A DNA stretch of 64,000 nucleotides from Gordonia hongkongensis. Its GTDB lineage: Bacteria > Actinomycetota > Actinomycetes > Mycobacteriales > Mycobacteriaceae. The translations under genes were made by a program, and so were the position numbers. The notes below the pieces were generated by a model, which saw only the letters and a program-made list of their open reading frames with translations, was not told the origin of the DNA and did no database searches. The stretch covers positions 1 through 64,000 of the forward strand of contig NZ_CP095552.1 in assembly GCF_023078355.1 (NCBI RefSeq), written 5' to 3'. Shown here piece after piece: positions 49,231-57,121 of the stretch; position 1 is the stretch's first letter; each line of letters begins with the position of its first letter.

Positions 49231-49830
49231 TCAGGAGGCGAGACGTCCCGCGATCGTCACAACCCGTTGCGCCATGTGCGCGAGCGCGGCCTTGGTCGCG
49301 TCGTCGAGCGGGTTCTTGTTCTCCGGGCCGGTGACGTGGGAGACGCCGTACGGGTTGCCGTCGGCGAACTTCAGCCCGTCGGTGTAACCCGGAGGCACCA
49401 GGATTCCGCCGAAATGCATGAGCGATGTGTACAGCCCGACGAGCGTCGTCTCCTGCCCGCCGTGGGCGGTGTTGCTCGAGGTGTACGCAGCGTAGACCTT
49501 GTCGGCGAGCTTGCCGTCGGCCCACAGACCACCGAGCGAATCGATGAAGGTCTGGAATGGCGACGCCGTGCTGCCGAATCGTGTCGGACTGCCGAAGATC
49601 ACGGCATCGGCCCAGACGATGTCGTCGCCGGTCGCCTCGGGCAGGTCCTTGGTGGCCTCGTAGTTCGCCGACCAGGCCGGGTTGTCGGCGAAGGCCTGGG
49701 GGTCCCGGGTCTCGGCGATGTGCCGGACCCGAACGTCTGCACCGGCTGCTTCGCCGGCCTTCGACAGCGCCTGCGCCATCGTCGTGCCGTGTCCGGTGGA
49801 GGAGTAGTAGATGATCGCCAGGTTGGTCAT
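49231..49830 (-). CDS. wrbA: NAD(P)H:quinone oxidoreductase WrbA-type flavoprotein
   Basis: A 199-residue flavodoxin-fold protein. The FMN phosphate loop is YYSSTGHGTTMAQAL; the WrbA pattern continues with FGSPTRFGSTASPFQTFIDS and the central KVYAAYTSSNTAHGGQETTL and GLYTSLMHFGGILV stretches. WrbA reduces quinones by two electrons and guards against oxidative stress. ATG 49830 follows AGGAGACCT. It stands alone. Confidence 0.93.
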   Translation of the reverse strand: MTNLAIIYYSSTGHGTTMAQALSKAGEAAGADVRVRHIAETRDPQAFADNPAWSANYEATKDLPEATGDDIVWADAVIFGSPTRFGSTASPFQTFIDSLGGLWADGKLADKVYAAYTSSNTAHGGQETTLVGLYTSLMHFGGILVPPGYTDGLKFADGNPYGVSHVTGPENKNPLDDATKAALAHMAQRVVTIAGRLAS

Positions 49831-49961
49831 AGGTCTCCTGTCTCGGTGATTTGCACGTGCCACGGACGGGTACCCGCCGGCGGTGAGTCCACACCCACCC
49901 GAATGCCGAGTACTCGTCGTAGACGGGATTCGTAGCCCCGCCCGAACCGGATAGCCGGCCC

Positions 49962-50271
49962 ATGCTGTACATCGGCACCTCCGGCTGGCAGTACCGTGAC
50001 TGGCGCGGCGGGGTTCTACCCGGACAAGCTCCCACAACGACTGTGGCTGGACTTCTATGCGCGGCGATTCCCGACCGCCGAGGTCAACAACACCCTCTAC
50101 CGGTTGCCCGAGCGGAAGGCGTTCGAGCGCTGGGCCGAGACGGTCCCCGCCGACTTCCGGATGGCCCCGCAGTATCCGGACGTGGACCGGTACCACGACG
50201 GCCACGCCTGGGCCGCTCACACGCGGCCCGCATCGGCGCAGACTAGTAGCCGGCCGGCTCACCTCGCGTGA
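49962..50271 (+). pseudogene. DUF72 protein, frameshifted and truncated
   Basis: DUF72 proteins are ~250-residue TIM-barrel-like proteins that start with an IGTSGWxYxxW motif. Here MLYIGTSGWQYRDWRGG runs in one frame to 50013, then FYPDKLPQRLWLDFYARRFP, EVNNTLYRLPERKAFERW and ADFRMAP follow in the next frame. A GGGG run at 50010-50013 is the break; one G fewer restores GGFYPDKL. After MAP the sequence turns unrelated and stops at 50271, so the C-terminal ~65% is missing. A dead gene. Confidence 0.88.
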
Positions 50272-50288
50272 CCGGAGTCACCTCATTT

Positions 50289-50311
50289 AATTGGCATCTA
50301 AGGTGCCAATT
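50289..50311. promoter_or_regulatory. Palindromic operator candidate of the NsrR-type regulator
   Basis: AATTGGCA and TGCCAATT form a perfect 8-bp inverted repeat with 7 bases between, 17 bases upstream of the regulator ATG. Rrf2-family NsrR binds AT-rich palindromes of this span. It probably marks autoregulation. No second copy is visible before hmp. Confidence 0.7.
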
Positions 50312-50328
50312 TGTGTTCTACTTACGAC

Positions 50329-50823
50329 ATGCAACTGACGCGCTTCACCGACATCGGCCTCCGGGTCGTGATGCGGCTGGCCGTCTCGGGTCAACATGGC
50401 TCTGTTGCAACAGCTCTCACCACCAAGGATCTCGCCCGCGAACTCGCGGTCCCATACACACACGTCGCCAAGGTCGTCGGAAGGCTGTCGGAACTCGGCG
50501 TCGTACACGCTCGGCGCGGTCGAACCGGCGGGCTGACGATCACTGAACTCGGCCGCGATGCCCGCGTCGGGTGGCTCGCCCGTTCGCTCGAAGGTGACGG
50601 CGAGGTCGTGGAATGCGAAGGCGCACAACCCTGCCCGTTGCGCCACGCCTGCCGGCTCCGGGGGTCCCTCGCCCGAGCGGTCGCCGCATTCTATGAGAGT
50701 CTCGACTCCGAGACGGTCGCCGATCTCGCCCGCGAGCCGACGACCGCGGTGTTGCTGTCGCTGTCGTCCCGGCCGCCGCGGGACGGACCGGTATCCGAAG
50801 CTGCCGCACCCACAGCGACCTGA
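50329..50823 (+). CDS. nsrR: Rrf2-family regulator, NsrR-type (nitric-oxide sensing)
   Basis: A 164-residue Rrf2 protein. The winged helix reads MQLTRFTDIGLRVVMRLAVS then DLARELAVPYTHVAKVVGRL. Three cysteines, Cys96, Cys102 and Cys108 (CEGAQPCPLRHAC), have the C-x5-C-x5-C spacing of the NsrR iron-sulfur cluster, which nitric oxide destroys. The next gene is flavohaemoglobin, the classic NsrR target. ATG 50329 gives the family N-terminus; a start at 50311 would fall in the operator. Confidence 0.92.
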   Translation: MQLTRFTDIGLRVVMRLAVSGQHGSVATALTTKDLARELAVPYTHVAKVVGRLSELGVVHARRGRTGGLTITELGRDARVGWLARSLEGDGEVVECEGAQPCPLRHACRLRGSLARAVAAFYESLDSETVADLAREPTTAVLLSLSSRPPRDGPVSEAAAPTAT

Positions 50824-50845
50824 CGCTGTAACCGCCTGCTGCGGT

Positions 50846-50874
50846 GGTGGTTTCGACAAGCTCAACCAGCGGGG
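50846..50874. repeat. Short TGGTTTCGACAAGCTCAACCA repeat copy
   Basis: An imperfect inverted repeat between TGGTT and AACCA around CGACAAGC, in the gap between nsrR and hmp. The same end words, further apart, occur at 27872-27960. Role unknown. Confidence 0.4.
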
Positions 50875-50943
50875 GCGGCGCTCGACCCGTCACACATTCT
50901 TCCTGCGCACCAACCCGATGAGCAGATGAACAAAGGAGTTCTC

Positions 50944-52125
50944 ATGCTGTCTGACACCCAACGCGCGACGATCGCCGCCACGCTTCCCGCCGTCGAAGGG
51001 TCGCTTGCGGAGATCACCCCGCGCTTCTATCGGGGACTGTTCGCCGCGCATCCCGATCTGCTCGACAATCTCTTCAACCGCACGCACCAGAAGTCGGGTG
51101 ATCAGCCGCAGGCCCTTGCCGGTTCGATAGCCGCGTTCGCTCGTCTCCAGCTCGAGCCCGACGTCCGTCGCCAGCGTTTCATCCTCGACCGCATCGCACA
51201 CAAGCACGCCTCACTCGGGGTCACAGCCGATCAGTATGCCGTTGTGCACGAGCATCTTTTCGCTGCGATCGTCGAAGTGCTCGGCGCTGCGGTCACTCCC
51301 GACGTCGCGGATGCCTGGGATCAGCTGTACTGGGACATGGCCGACCTGCTCATCGCATCGGAAGCCGAACTGTATGCCGCCGCCGACGTCGGTCCCGGGC
51401 AGGTCTGGCGTGAGGTCCGGGTCACCGACCGCGTGCAGGTCTCTCCCGACACGATCGCGCTGACCGTCGATGCAGTCGACGGTGATCTGCCGAGATTCCG
51501 ACCTGGACAATACATATCGGTGCAGGTCCCCCTGGCCGACGGCGCCCGGCAGATCCGCCAGTACAGCCTCACGGGCTCGCCAGCGGAGTCGCGATGGCGG
51601 TTCAGTGTCAAACTCGCCGGCGAGGTGTCGGCGCATTTGCACGAGCACGTCTTCGAAGGTGACCTCCTCGATGTCAGCACGCCCTTCGGTGACCTGGTGC
51701 TGCCCGACGACGACGCTCCGCTCCTGCTGGCTTCGGCCGGGATCGGCTGCACACCTGTGATCGGGCTGCTCACCGCCCTGTCGGAGAAGCGCGACACCCG
51801 GCCGGTGACCGTCCTCCACGCCGACCGTTCGCGGGATCGTCAGCCGCACCGCGGCATGCTGGCTGCGCTGGTCGACTCGCTCCCGTCGGGCCGGCTGATC
51901 CAGTGGTACGAGAGCGCCTCGCCGCACGTCGTCTCGGACGCGATCCGCATCGGACAGATGACCCTCGACAACCTCGACGTCGAGAGGGATGCTCACATCA
52001 TGCTCTGCGGTCCCACCGGATTCCTGTCGTCGATGCGTGAGGCCTTCGTCGGTCGCGACGTCGACGAGAGCCGGATTCACTACGAGACATTCGGACCGGA
52101 ACTGCTCCGGACCGGCGCCCGATGA
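50944..52125 (+). CDS. hmp: Flavohaemoglobin (nitric oxide dioxygenase)
   Basis: A 393-residue NO dioxygenase that oxidises NO to nitrate with O2 and NAD(P)H. The globin domain has the distal Tyr29 (RFYRGLF) and proximal His88 (HKHASLGVTADQY). The ferredoxin-reductase part has the FAD motif RQYSLTGSP and NAD-binding LLASAGIGCTPVIGLL. ATG 50944 follows AAAGGAG at a good distance, better than 50926. The adjacent NsrR-type regulator and the ATGA overlap with the next gene suggest one NO-response unit. Confidence 0.95.
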   Translation: MLSDTQRATIAATLPAVEGSLAEITPRFYRGLFAAHPDLLDNLFNRTHQKSGDQPQALAGSIAAFARLQLEPDVRRQRFILDRIAHKHASLGVTADQYAVVHEHLFAAIVEVLGAAVTPDVADAWDQLYWDMADLLIASEAELYAAADVGPGQVWREVRVTDRVQVSPDTIALTVDAVDGDLPRFRPGQYISVQVPLADGARQIRQYSLTGSPAESRWRFSVKLAGEVSAHLHEHVFEGDLLDVSTPFGDLVLPDDDAPLLLASAGIGCTPVIGLLTALSEKRDTRPVTVLHADRSRDRQPHRGMLAALVDSLPSGRLIQWYESASPHVVSDAIRIGQMTLDNLDVERDAHIMLCGPTGFLSSMREAFVGRDVDESRIHYETFGPELLRTGAR

Positions 52126-52556
52126 GCACCGCGGGCGCGGTGGTGACCGCGCTGACCTTCTTGTGGCTCGGAATGGTGTTCGCCATCTCGTTCATCGAGG
52201 CGCCGCTCAAGTTCCGTGCCCCCGGGGTGACTCTGCCCATCGGTCTCGGCATCGGCCGGTTGGTGTTCCGGGCGCTGAATGCGGCTGAGATCGTCTGGGC
52301 GGTCGGCATTCTGATCGCGGTTGTGTGGGGCTCGTGGTCCGGCGCTGCCGTGCCGATCACCGCCGGTGTGGCGATTGCCGCGCTCGCCGTTCAGTTGGTG
52401 GCCGTCCGACCGGCACTGACCAAGCGGTCCGACGCAGTGCTCGCCGGACACGACGGACCTCGAAGTCACGCCCACCTCGTCTACGTCGGCTTCGAGGTCC
52501 TGAAGGTCGTCGCGCTCGTCTGGCTTGGTACCGCCGTGCTGATCGGTGCTGGCTGA
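52122..52556 (+). CDS. Four-helix membrane protein coupled to hmp
   Basis: A 144-residue integral membrane protein with four hydrophobic helices (about 5-25, 44-70, 73-94 and 120-141). The motif FIEAPLKFRAPGV after helix 1 is conserved-looking, and a loop has KRSDAVLAGHDGPRSHAHLV with His residues. ATG 52122 overlaps the hmp stop, so it is co-translated. I do not recognise a named family. A role in NO or nitrosative stress is inferred from its coupling with hmp. Confidence 0.75.
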   Translation: MSTAGAVVTALTFLWLGMVFAISFIEAPLKFRAPGVTLPIGLGIGRLVFRALNAAEIVWAVGILIAVVWGSWSGAAVPITAGVAIAALAVQLVAVRPALTKRSDAVLAGHDGPRSHAHLVYVGFEVLKVVALVWLGTAVLIGAG

Positions 52557-52868
52557 TCCCTCCCCAATCCGGAAGAACGACATGACCATTGATCCCTGAG
52601 GTGCGAGGAGCGCAAGCGGCCCACCCCCTGCTCCCTGAGGTGCGAGGAGCGATAGCGACGAGCCTCGAAGGGTTTGGCGACGCACCTCACCAGGACCCTT
52701 CGTGACGGCCTCCGCAGGCTCCGGCCTCCTCAGGGAGCAGGGGGGTGGCGCCTCCGCAAGCTCCGGCCTCCTCAGGGAGCAGACGTTGGCTCGCTTCGCT
52801 CGCACCTCAGAATTGTCGTACCCACGGCATAGCGTGTGCACGACTGACACCGGGACGAGGGGACTTCG
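52557..52868. other. Repeat-filled gap, 312 bp
   Basis: Non-coding. Nearly all of it is the palindromic element at 52594-52809. Downstream, GAGGGG at about 52858 is a ribosome site for the next small gene. Confidence 0.6.
52594..52809. repeat. Palindromic repeat element, nested copies 2 and 3
   Basis: A nested palindrome. The outer pair is CTGAGGTGCGAG (from 52597) with CTCGCACCTCAG (to 52809). Inside, a 20-bp arm 52621-52640 (ending CTCCCTGAGG) pairs with 52728-52748 with one bulged G. The centre GAAGGGTTTGGCGACG then CCAGG.CCCTTCGTG matches copy 1 at 48318-48411. A tandem duplicate CTCCGGCCTCCTCAGGGAG occurs at 52719-52737 and 52761-52779. Confidence 0.85.
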
Positions 52869-53123
52869 ATGCCGAGCAGGATCGCTGCATTTCAGAACCA
52901 CGACGCTGCGACGCTCGCCGGTTATCTCGAAGTGTGTGAGGACCAGTGGGAGAACTGGCAGAGCCGAGCAAACGGCGCCCGGTTGGTAGCAGCCGATTCG
53001 CGGACCATCCGGTTCTACGACGACGAGGCCGCGTACTGGAGCCACTTCGCGGAGATGCTCCGTTCCGCGATTGCCGAGGTGGAGGCGTCGACTCGACGAG
53101 CAGGGCGCCGACGACCGGCGTGA
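52869..53123 (+). CDS. Hypothetical protein, 84 residues
   Basis: A small soluble protein: MPSRIAAFQNHDAATLAGYL at the start, then EVCEDQWENWQSRANGARL and a helical EAAYWSHFAEMLRSAIAEVE with a basic tail. ATG 52869 follows GAGGGG at good spacing. The amphipathic, tryptophan-containing sequence looks like a genuine folded protein, but I recognise no family. No clear operon partner; it is 128 bases upstream of the GntR gene. Confidence 0.55.
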   Translation: MPSRIAAFQNHDAATLAGYLEVCEDQWENWQSRANGARLVAADSRTIRFYDDEAAYWSHFAEMLRSAIAEVEASTRRAGRRRPA

Positions 53124-53251
53124 CGTACCGGAGCTGACCACGCCGGGGTCCACCCCCGCCAGGCCGCATCCGAAAACCCTTGGCGCAGCGTCGTCTCCGC
53201 CTCGCCGATCTGGTAAGTTGGATCACACCCCATCCACGATCGGAAGATGTT

Positions 53252-53977
53252 GTGACGGAAGCGAATAAGTCTGGCCGACGCCCGGCGTACCAGGTCGTGG
53301 CCGACGCGCTTCGCGTACGCATCCTGGCGGGTGAACTGACCCCCGGTACCCGGCTGCCACCCGACACAGACTTGCGGGCCGAGTTCGGCGTGGGGCAGAG
53401 CACCGTCCGGGAGGCCATCCGGTCGCTCGCCAGCGAGAATCTCGTCCACACGACGCGCGGGGTCACCGGTGGAACGTTTGTCGCCACCCCCGACATCAGC
53501 CAACTGAGCGCTCACCTCGAAGCCGGGGTCACGCTGCTCGCGGCGGCCGAGGGCGTGACTGTTGACCAACTGATGGAGGTCCGGCAGCTCACCGAGGTCC
53601 CGGCCGCCGGCGTGGCCGCGTACCGCCACACCGACGCACACCTGGAAGAGTTGCGCGCCACCATCTTCGACGCCTCGGGCGAGATCGGTCCGGAGGTGTA
53701 TGCGAACAACCAGGAGTTCCACCGCGTGCTGCTCCGGGCCGCGGACAATCCGCTTCTCGACCTGATCACCGTGCCGGTCTTCCGCGTCATCGGCAGCCGA
53801 TTCAGCCGCGACGCCGCGCCCGAGGACTTCTGGAAGTGCGTCGACGAGGACCACCGCGCCATCCTCGATGCGGTAGAGAAGCGGGACTCCATGACGGCGA
53901 TGACCCTCATGCGACGCCACCTCGACCACCTGGGTGACGTCTACAAGCAGATGGACCTGCTCAGACGCCAGGGCTGA
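53252..53977 (+). CDS. GntR-family regulator, FadR (FCD) subfamily
   Basis: A 241-residue regulator. The N-terminal winged helix reads YQVVADALRVRILAGELTPG, then LPPDTDLRAEFGVGQSTVRE and AIRSLASENLVH. The C-terminal FCD domain has the metal-binding-type residues in EFHRVLLRAADNPLLD and DEDHRAILDAVEKRD with a final MRRHLDHL. GTG 53252 sits behind a GGAAG. It is convergent with the amidase gene 21 bases away and likely controls the Hyu/amidase and CoA operons. Confidence 0.93.
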   Translation: MTEANKSGRRPAYQVVADALRVRILAGELTPGTRLPPDTDLRAEFGVGQSTVREAIRSLASENLVHTTRGVTGGTFVATPDISQLSAHLEAGVTLLAAAEGVTVDQLMEVRQLTEVPAAGVAAYRHTDAHLEELRATIFDASGEIGPEVYANNQEFHRVLLRAADNPLLDLITVPVFRVIGSRFSRDAAPEDFWKCVDEDHRAILDAVEKRDSMTAMTLMRRHLDHLGDVYKQMDLLRRQG

Positions 53978-53998
53978 GCAGGCCCGCCCCGCCCGAGT

Positions 53999-55255
53999 TC
54001 AGCCCACACCGACCCGGGCCGGCGGGAGCCGTCGATGCCAGTCCGTCTGCGCCTGGAACTGCTCGGCGAGAGCGAACAGCGTTCCCTCGCCACCCTTCAC
54101 CGCGGTCAACTGCGCCCCGATCGGCATGCCGGACGGATGGGTACCCACCGGCAGGGCGAGCGTCGGTCCGTCGTGCAGGGACCACGGGTACGTGAGCTGT
54201 CCCATCCGACGCGCCTGAGCCACAACGGCATCACCTCCACCGAGCGGCGGGACGTCGCCGGGCATCGCCGGTGTGAGCACCACATCGACCTCGTCGAACA
54301 ACTCAGCAGTCCCGGCGCGGAACACATCACGCTGTTGCCGAGCAGCGACGACCTGGTCGTCGGAGATGCTGAGGCCGAGCCGAATTCGCTCACGAGTGGC
54401 CGGCTGAAAGCGTTCCGGCTCGTCCCGCAAGCGTTCGGCGTGGGTCTTCGCCAGGTCCGAGTAGATGAGGGTGTACACGACGTCCTGCGCCGATTCGCTG
54501 TGACGGACCGGTACGTCGACGACGCTGTGGCCCAGTTCGCGAAGCAGTTCCGCGGCAACTCTCACCGCGTCCCGCACCGCCGGATCCACGTCGTCGGTGA
54601 CGAACGGCCACGGCATCGAGATCCGCAGCGGACCGGTCCGCAGCGGTACCGGGTCAGCGCCCGCGAGCACCGCGAACGTCTCCCGAACCTGAACGGCCGA
54701 TCGTGCCAGTGGACCGACGGTGTCGAAATCCGCACTGACCGGGAAGATCCCGGACATGTCGAGTAGTCCGACCGACGGCCGGAGACCGGTCACGCCGCAG
54801 CACGCGGCGGGCAGGCGGATGGACCCGCCGGTGTCGGTACCGAGCGCGACGTCGACGACTCCCGCAGCCACCGCGACACCCGACCCGCCGCTCGAACCGC
54901 CCGGCACCCGCGACGGGCTCCACGGGTTCACCGCACCACCCGCCGCCGAGTTCTGACTCGTCACCCCGACAGCGAACTCGGCGAGATTCAACGTCGATGT
55001 GATCACCCCGCCCGCACGCTTCAGCGCGCCCACACAGGCGGCGTCGGACTCGGCCACCCGGTCGGCGAAATACTCCGACCCACAGGTGGACAGCACTCCG
55101 CCGACCTCGATGTTGTCCTTGACGCCGATCCGCACCCCGGACAGCGGACCCGGCGCCGCAGCCGGATCGGAACGCAACTCGTCGGGGACCCAGGAGATGA
55201 CCGTGTTCAATTGCTCGGCGACGGAAAGCACGTCGGCAGAACAGCTTTCGGACAT
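53999..55255 (-). CDS. Amidase (amidase-signature family)
   Basis: A 418-residue amidase. The catalytic Ser-cisSer-Lys triad can be placed: Lys46 (IGVKDNIEVGG), Ser121 (VPGGSSGGSGVAV) and Ser145 (LGTDTGGSIRLPA). It hydrolyses an unknown amide to acid and ammonia. ATG 55255 gives the normal start; the frame is open far upstream but that is antisense of HyuB. It is third in the minus-strand HyuA-HyuB-amidase set, 44 bases after HyuB, which suggests deamidation of a ring-opened product. Confidence 0.92.
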   Translation of the reverse strand: MSESCSADVLSVAEQLNTVISWVPDELRSDPAAAPGPLSGVRIGVKDNIEVGGVLSTCGSEYFADRVAESDAACVGALKRAGGVITSTLNLAEFAVGVTSQNSAAGGAVNPWSPSRVPGGSSGGSGVAVAAGVVDVALGTDTGGSIRLPAACCGVTGLRPSVGLLDMSGIFPVSADFDTVGPLARSAVQVRETFAVLAGADPVPLRTGPLRISMPWPFVTDDVDPAVRDAVRVAAELLRELGHSVVDVPVRHSESAQDVVYTLIYSDLAKTHAERLRDEPERFQPATRERIRLGLSISDDQVVAARQQRDVFRAGTAELFDEVDVVLTPAMPGDVPPLGGGDAVVAQARRMGQLTYPWSLHDGPTLALPVGTHPSGMPIGAQLTAVKGGEGTLFALAEQFQAQTDWHRRLPPARVGVG

Positions 55256-55299
55256 GCCGGAAGGGCCGGCAGTGTCGCCGGCCCTTCCGAGGTCACTGT

Positions 55300-57120
55300 T
55301 CAGGACGCCACCCGGGACGCACGCAGCCGGTCGGTGGCCGCTGCGTCGACCGTCCAGTCCTCGGTGTTCACGACGACACCGTAGTCCTGGCGTGCCTCTT
55401 CGGCGGTGAGGTACTCGTCCCACACGTCCGAGAGGACGGCGAACGGGTCGCGCAGGAACGGATCGCCGAAGCCGCCGCCCGACGGCATCCGGATCTCGAG
55501 TCGCTCGCCCTCGCGGATGACCTCCTGGGTCACCTTGGAGAACAGCACCTCCTCGTCTGGAGTGCCGGGGTTGCGGATGAACGATCCGGACGCGCCGTCG
55601 CCGCCACCGAGGGCGCCGGCCGGCGGGTCGGTGCGGTTGTCGGCTTCGGAGCCCAGGAAGGTGTCGGTCTGCATGTACCAGGTCCGCACGCTGCCGATGC
55701 CGCCGCGCCACTGACCGGGAGCAGGCGACTCGTCGCGGAGTTCGTACCGTTCCGCGCGCATGGCGTGGTTGAGCTCGAGTTCCTCGATCGGGTTGTTGCG
55801 CGTGTTGGCCATCAGGGCGTCGACGGCGTCCATGCCGTCCTTGCCGTTGCGCGCACCGTACGAGCCCTCGTTGATCTCGATGTACACCCAGTACGACTCG
55901 CCGTCCTCGGCGAGTCCCGAGTAGGCGATGGCGCACAGAGCCGCCGACGACCCGGCGATCGCACGCTCGGGCAGCACCGGCGCGAGCGCCAGGTTGATCG
56001 AGTCGAAGATGCGGTTCACCTGGGAGAAGCGTGCAAAGCACGACGCCGGGAAGTCCGGGTTGAAGATCGTGCCCTCCGGCGCGTAGGCGCGCACCGGACG
56101 GAAACAACCGTCGTTCTGCGGGACGAACTCCTCGGTGAGGTGCTCGTCGAGCAGGATCGTGCGGATGGCGCTGACCGCGACCGGCAGCACCGAACCCTCG
56201 AACGGCACGTTGAACGCGGTCGGCACCTGGTCGTTCGAGCCGGTGAGGTCGATGAGGACGTCTTCGTCCTCGACCTGCACGCGCACCGCGACCTTCAGCG
56301 GCACACCGCGGTTCTTGCCGTCGTCGTCGAGATAACCGATCGGTGCTTCGTAGCTGCCGTTGGGGATCTGACGGATCCGGCTGCGCAGCATCTCTTCCGA
56401 GTAGTCCATCCACCGGTCGGCGGCGGACATCACGACGTCGAGGCCGTACTTCTCGAGCAGCTCGACGAACCGCTTCTCGCCGATTCGCGAGCACGCGATG
56501 AGGGCCTCGAGGTCGCCACGGTTCTGCTCGGGGGTACGCACGTTGTCCAGGATGTGCTGGATCAGCATGTCGTTGCGGACGCCGCCGTCGTAGATCTTCA
56601 TCGAGTCCATCAGCTTGCCCTCGGCCCAGACGTCGACGACGTCCATGCACAGGCCGGGGAAGTTGCCGCCGATGTCGGAGACGTGTCCGGTGCAACCCGC
56701 GAAACCGATGTGCTCACCCTCCCAGAAGATCGGGATGATCACGCCGTAGTCGGGGGAGTGCGCCGCACCGTGATACGGGTGGTTGTGCAGGATCACGTCA
56801 CCCGGCTTGTAGGTCCCGGCGAGCTTGCGATTCACGCCACGGATGTAGGCGGGGATCGAACCGCAGTGCATCGGAGTCGAATCCGACTCGCACAGTTCGC
56901 GACCGTTGACGTCGAAGATGCCCGCGCCGAGATCCTCGGACTCGCGGATCAGGCTCGAGTACGCCATCCGGTAGAGGACCTGGGCCATCTCCTTGGCCAT
57001 CGAGTTCAGCGCACCACCGATGACGCGCAGCGTGATCGGGTCGACCTCGACGGTGTTCCATGTCCGGTTCGCCTCGGCGGCAAGCGAAACGCCGTCCGTG
57101 GGCATCAGGGCCTTCGCCAT
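55300..57120 (-). CDS. hyuB: Hydantoinase B/oxoprolinase-family subunit (HyuB)
   Basis: A 606-residue HyuB-type subunit. Together with HyuA it forms an ATP-dependent ring-opening hydrolase (N-methylhydantoinase, 5-oxoprolinase, caprolactamase) or, in other members, a carboxylase. Family patterns: DPITLRVIGGALNSMAKEMA, YSSLIRESEDLGAGIFDVNG, HNHPYHGAAHSPDYGVI and RMPSGGGFGDPFLRDP at the end. ATG 57120 is one base after the HyuA stop, so the two are coupled. Substrate not readable. Confidence 0.93.
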   Translation of the reverse strand: MAKALMPTDGVSLAAEANRTWNTVEVDPITLRVIGGALNSMAKEMAQVLYRMAYSSLIRESEDLGAGIFDVNGRELCESDSTPMHCGSIPAYIRGVNRKLAGTYKPGDVILHNHPYHGAAHSPDYGVIIPIFWEGEHIGFAGCTGHVSDIGGNFPGLCMDVVDVWAEGKLMDSMKIYDGGVRNDMLIQHILDNVRTPEQNRGDLEALIACSRIGEKRFVELLEKYGLDVVMSAADRWMDYSEEMLRSRIRQIPNGSYEAPIGYLDDDGKNRGVPLKVAVRVQVEDEDVLIDLTGSNDQVPTAFNVPFEGSVLPVAVSAIRTILLDEHLTEEFVPQNDGCFRPVRAYAPEGTIFNPDFPASCFARFSQVNRIFDSINLALAPVLPERAIAGSSAALCAIAYSGLAEDGESYWVYIEINEGSYGARNGKDGMDAVDALMANTRNNPIEELELNHAMRAERYELRDESPAPGQWRGGIGSVRTWYMQTDTFLGSEADNRTDPPAGALGGGDGASGSFIRNPGTPDEEVLFSKVTQEVIREGERLEIRMPSGGGFGDPFLRDPFAVLSDVWDEYLTAEEARQDYGVVVNTEDWTVDAAATDRLRASRVAS

Positions 57121-57121
57121 G

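Noticed and set aside
55256..56695. Upstream extension of the amidase frame
   Set aside because: The extra codons are Arg-rich antisense of HyuB; the amidase fold begins at MSESCSADVL.
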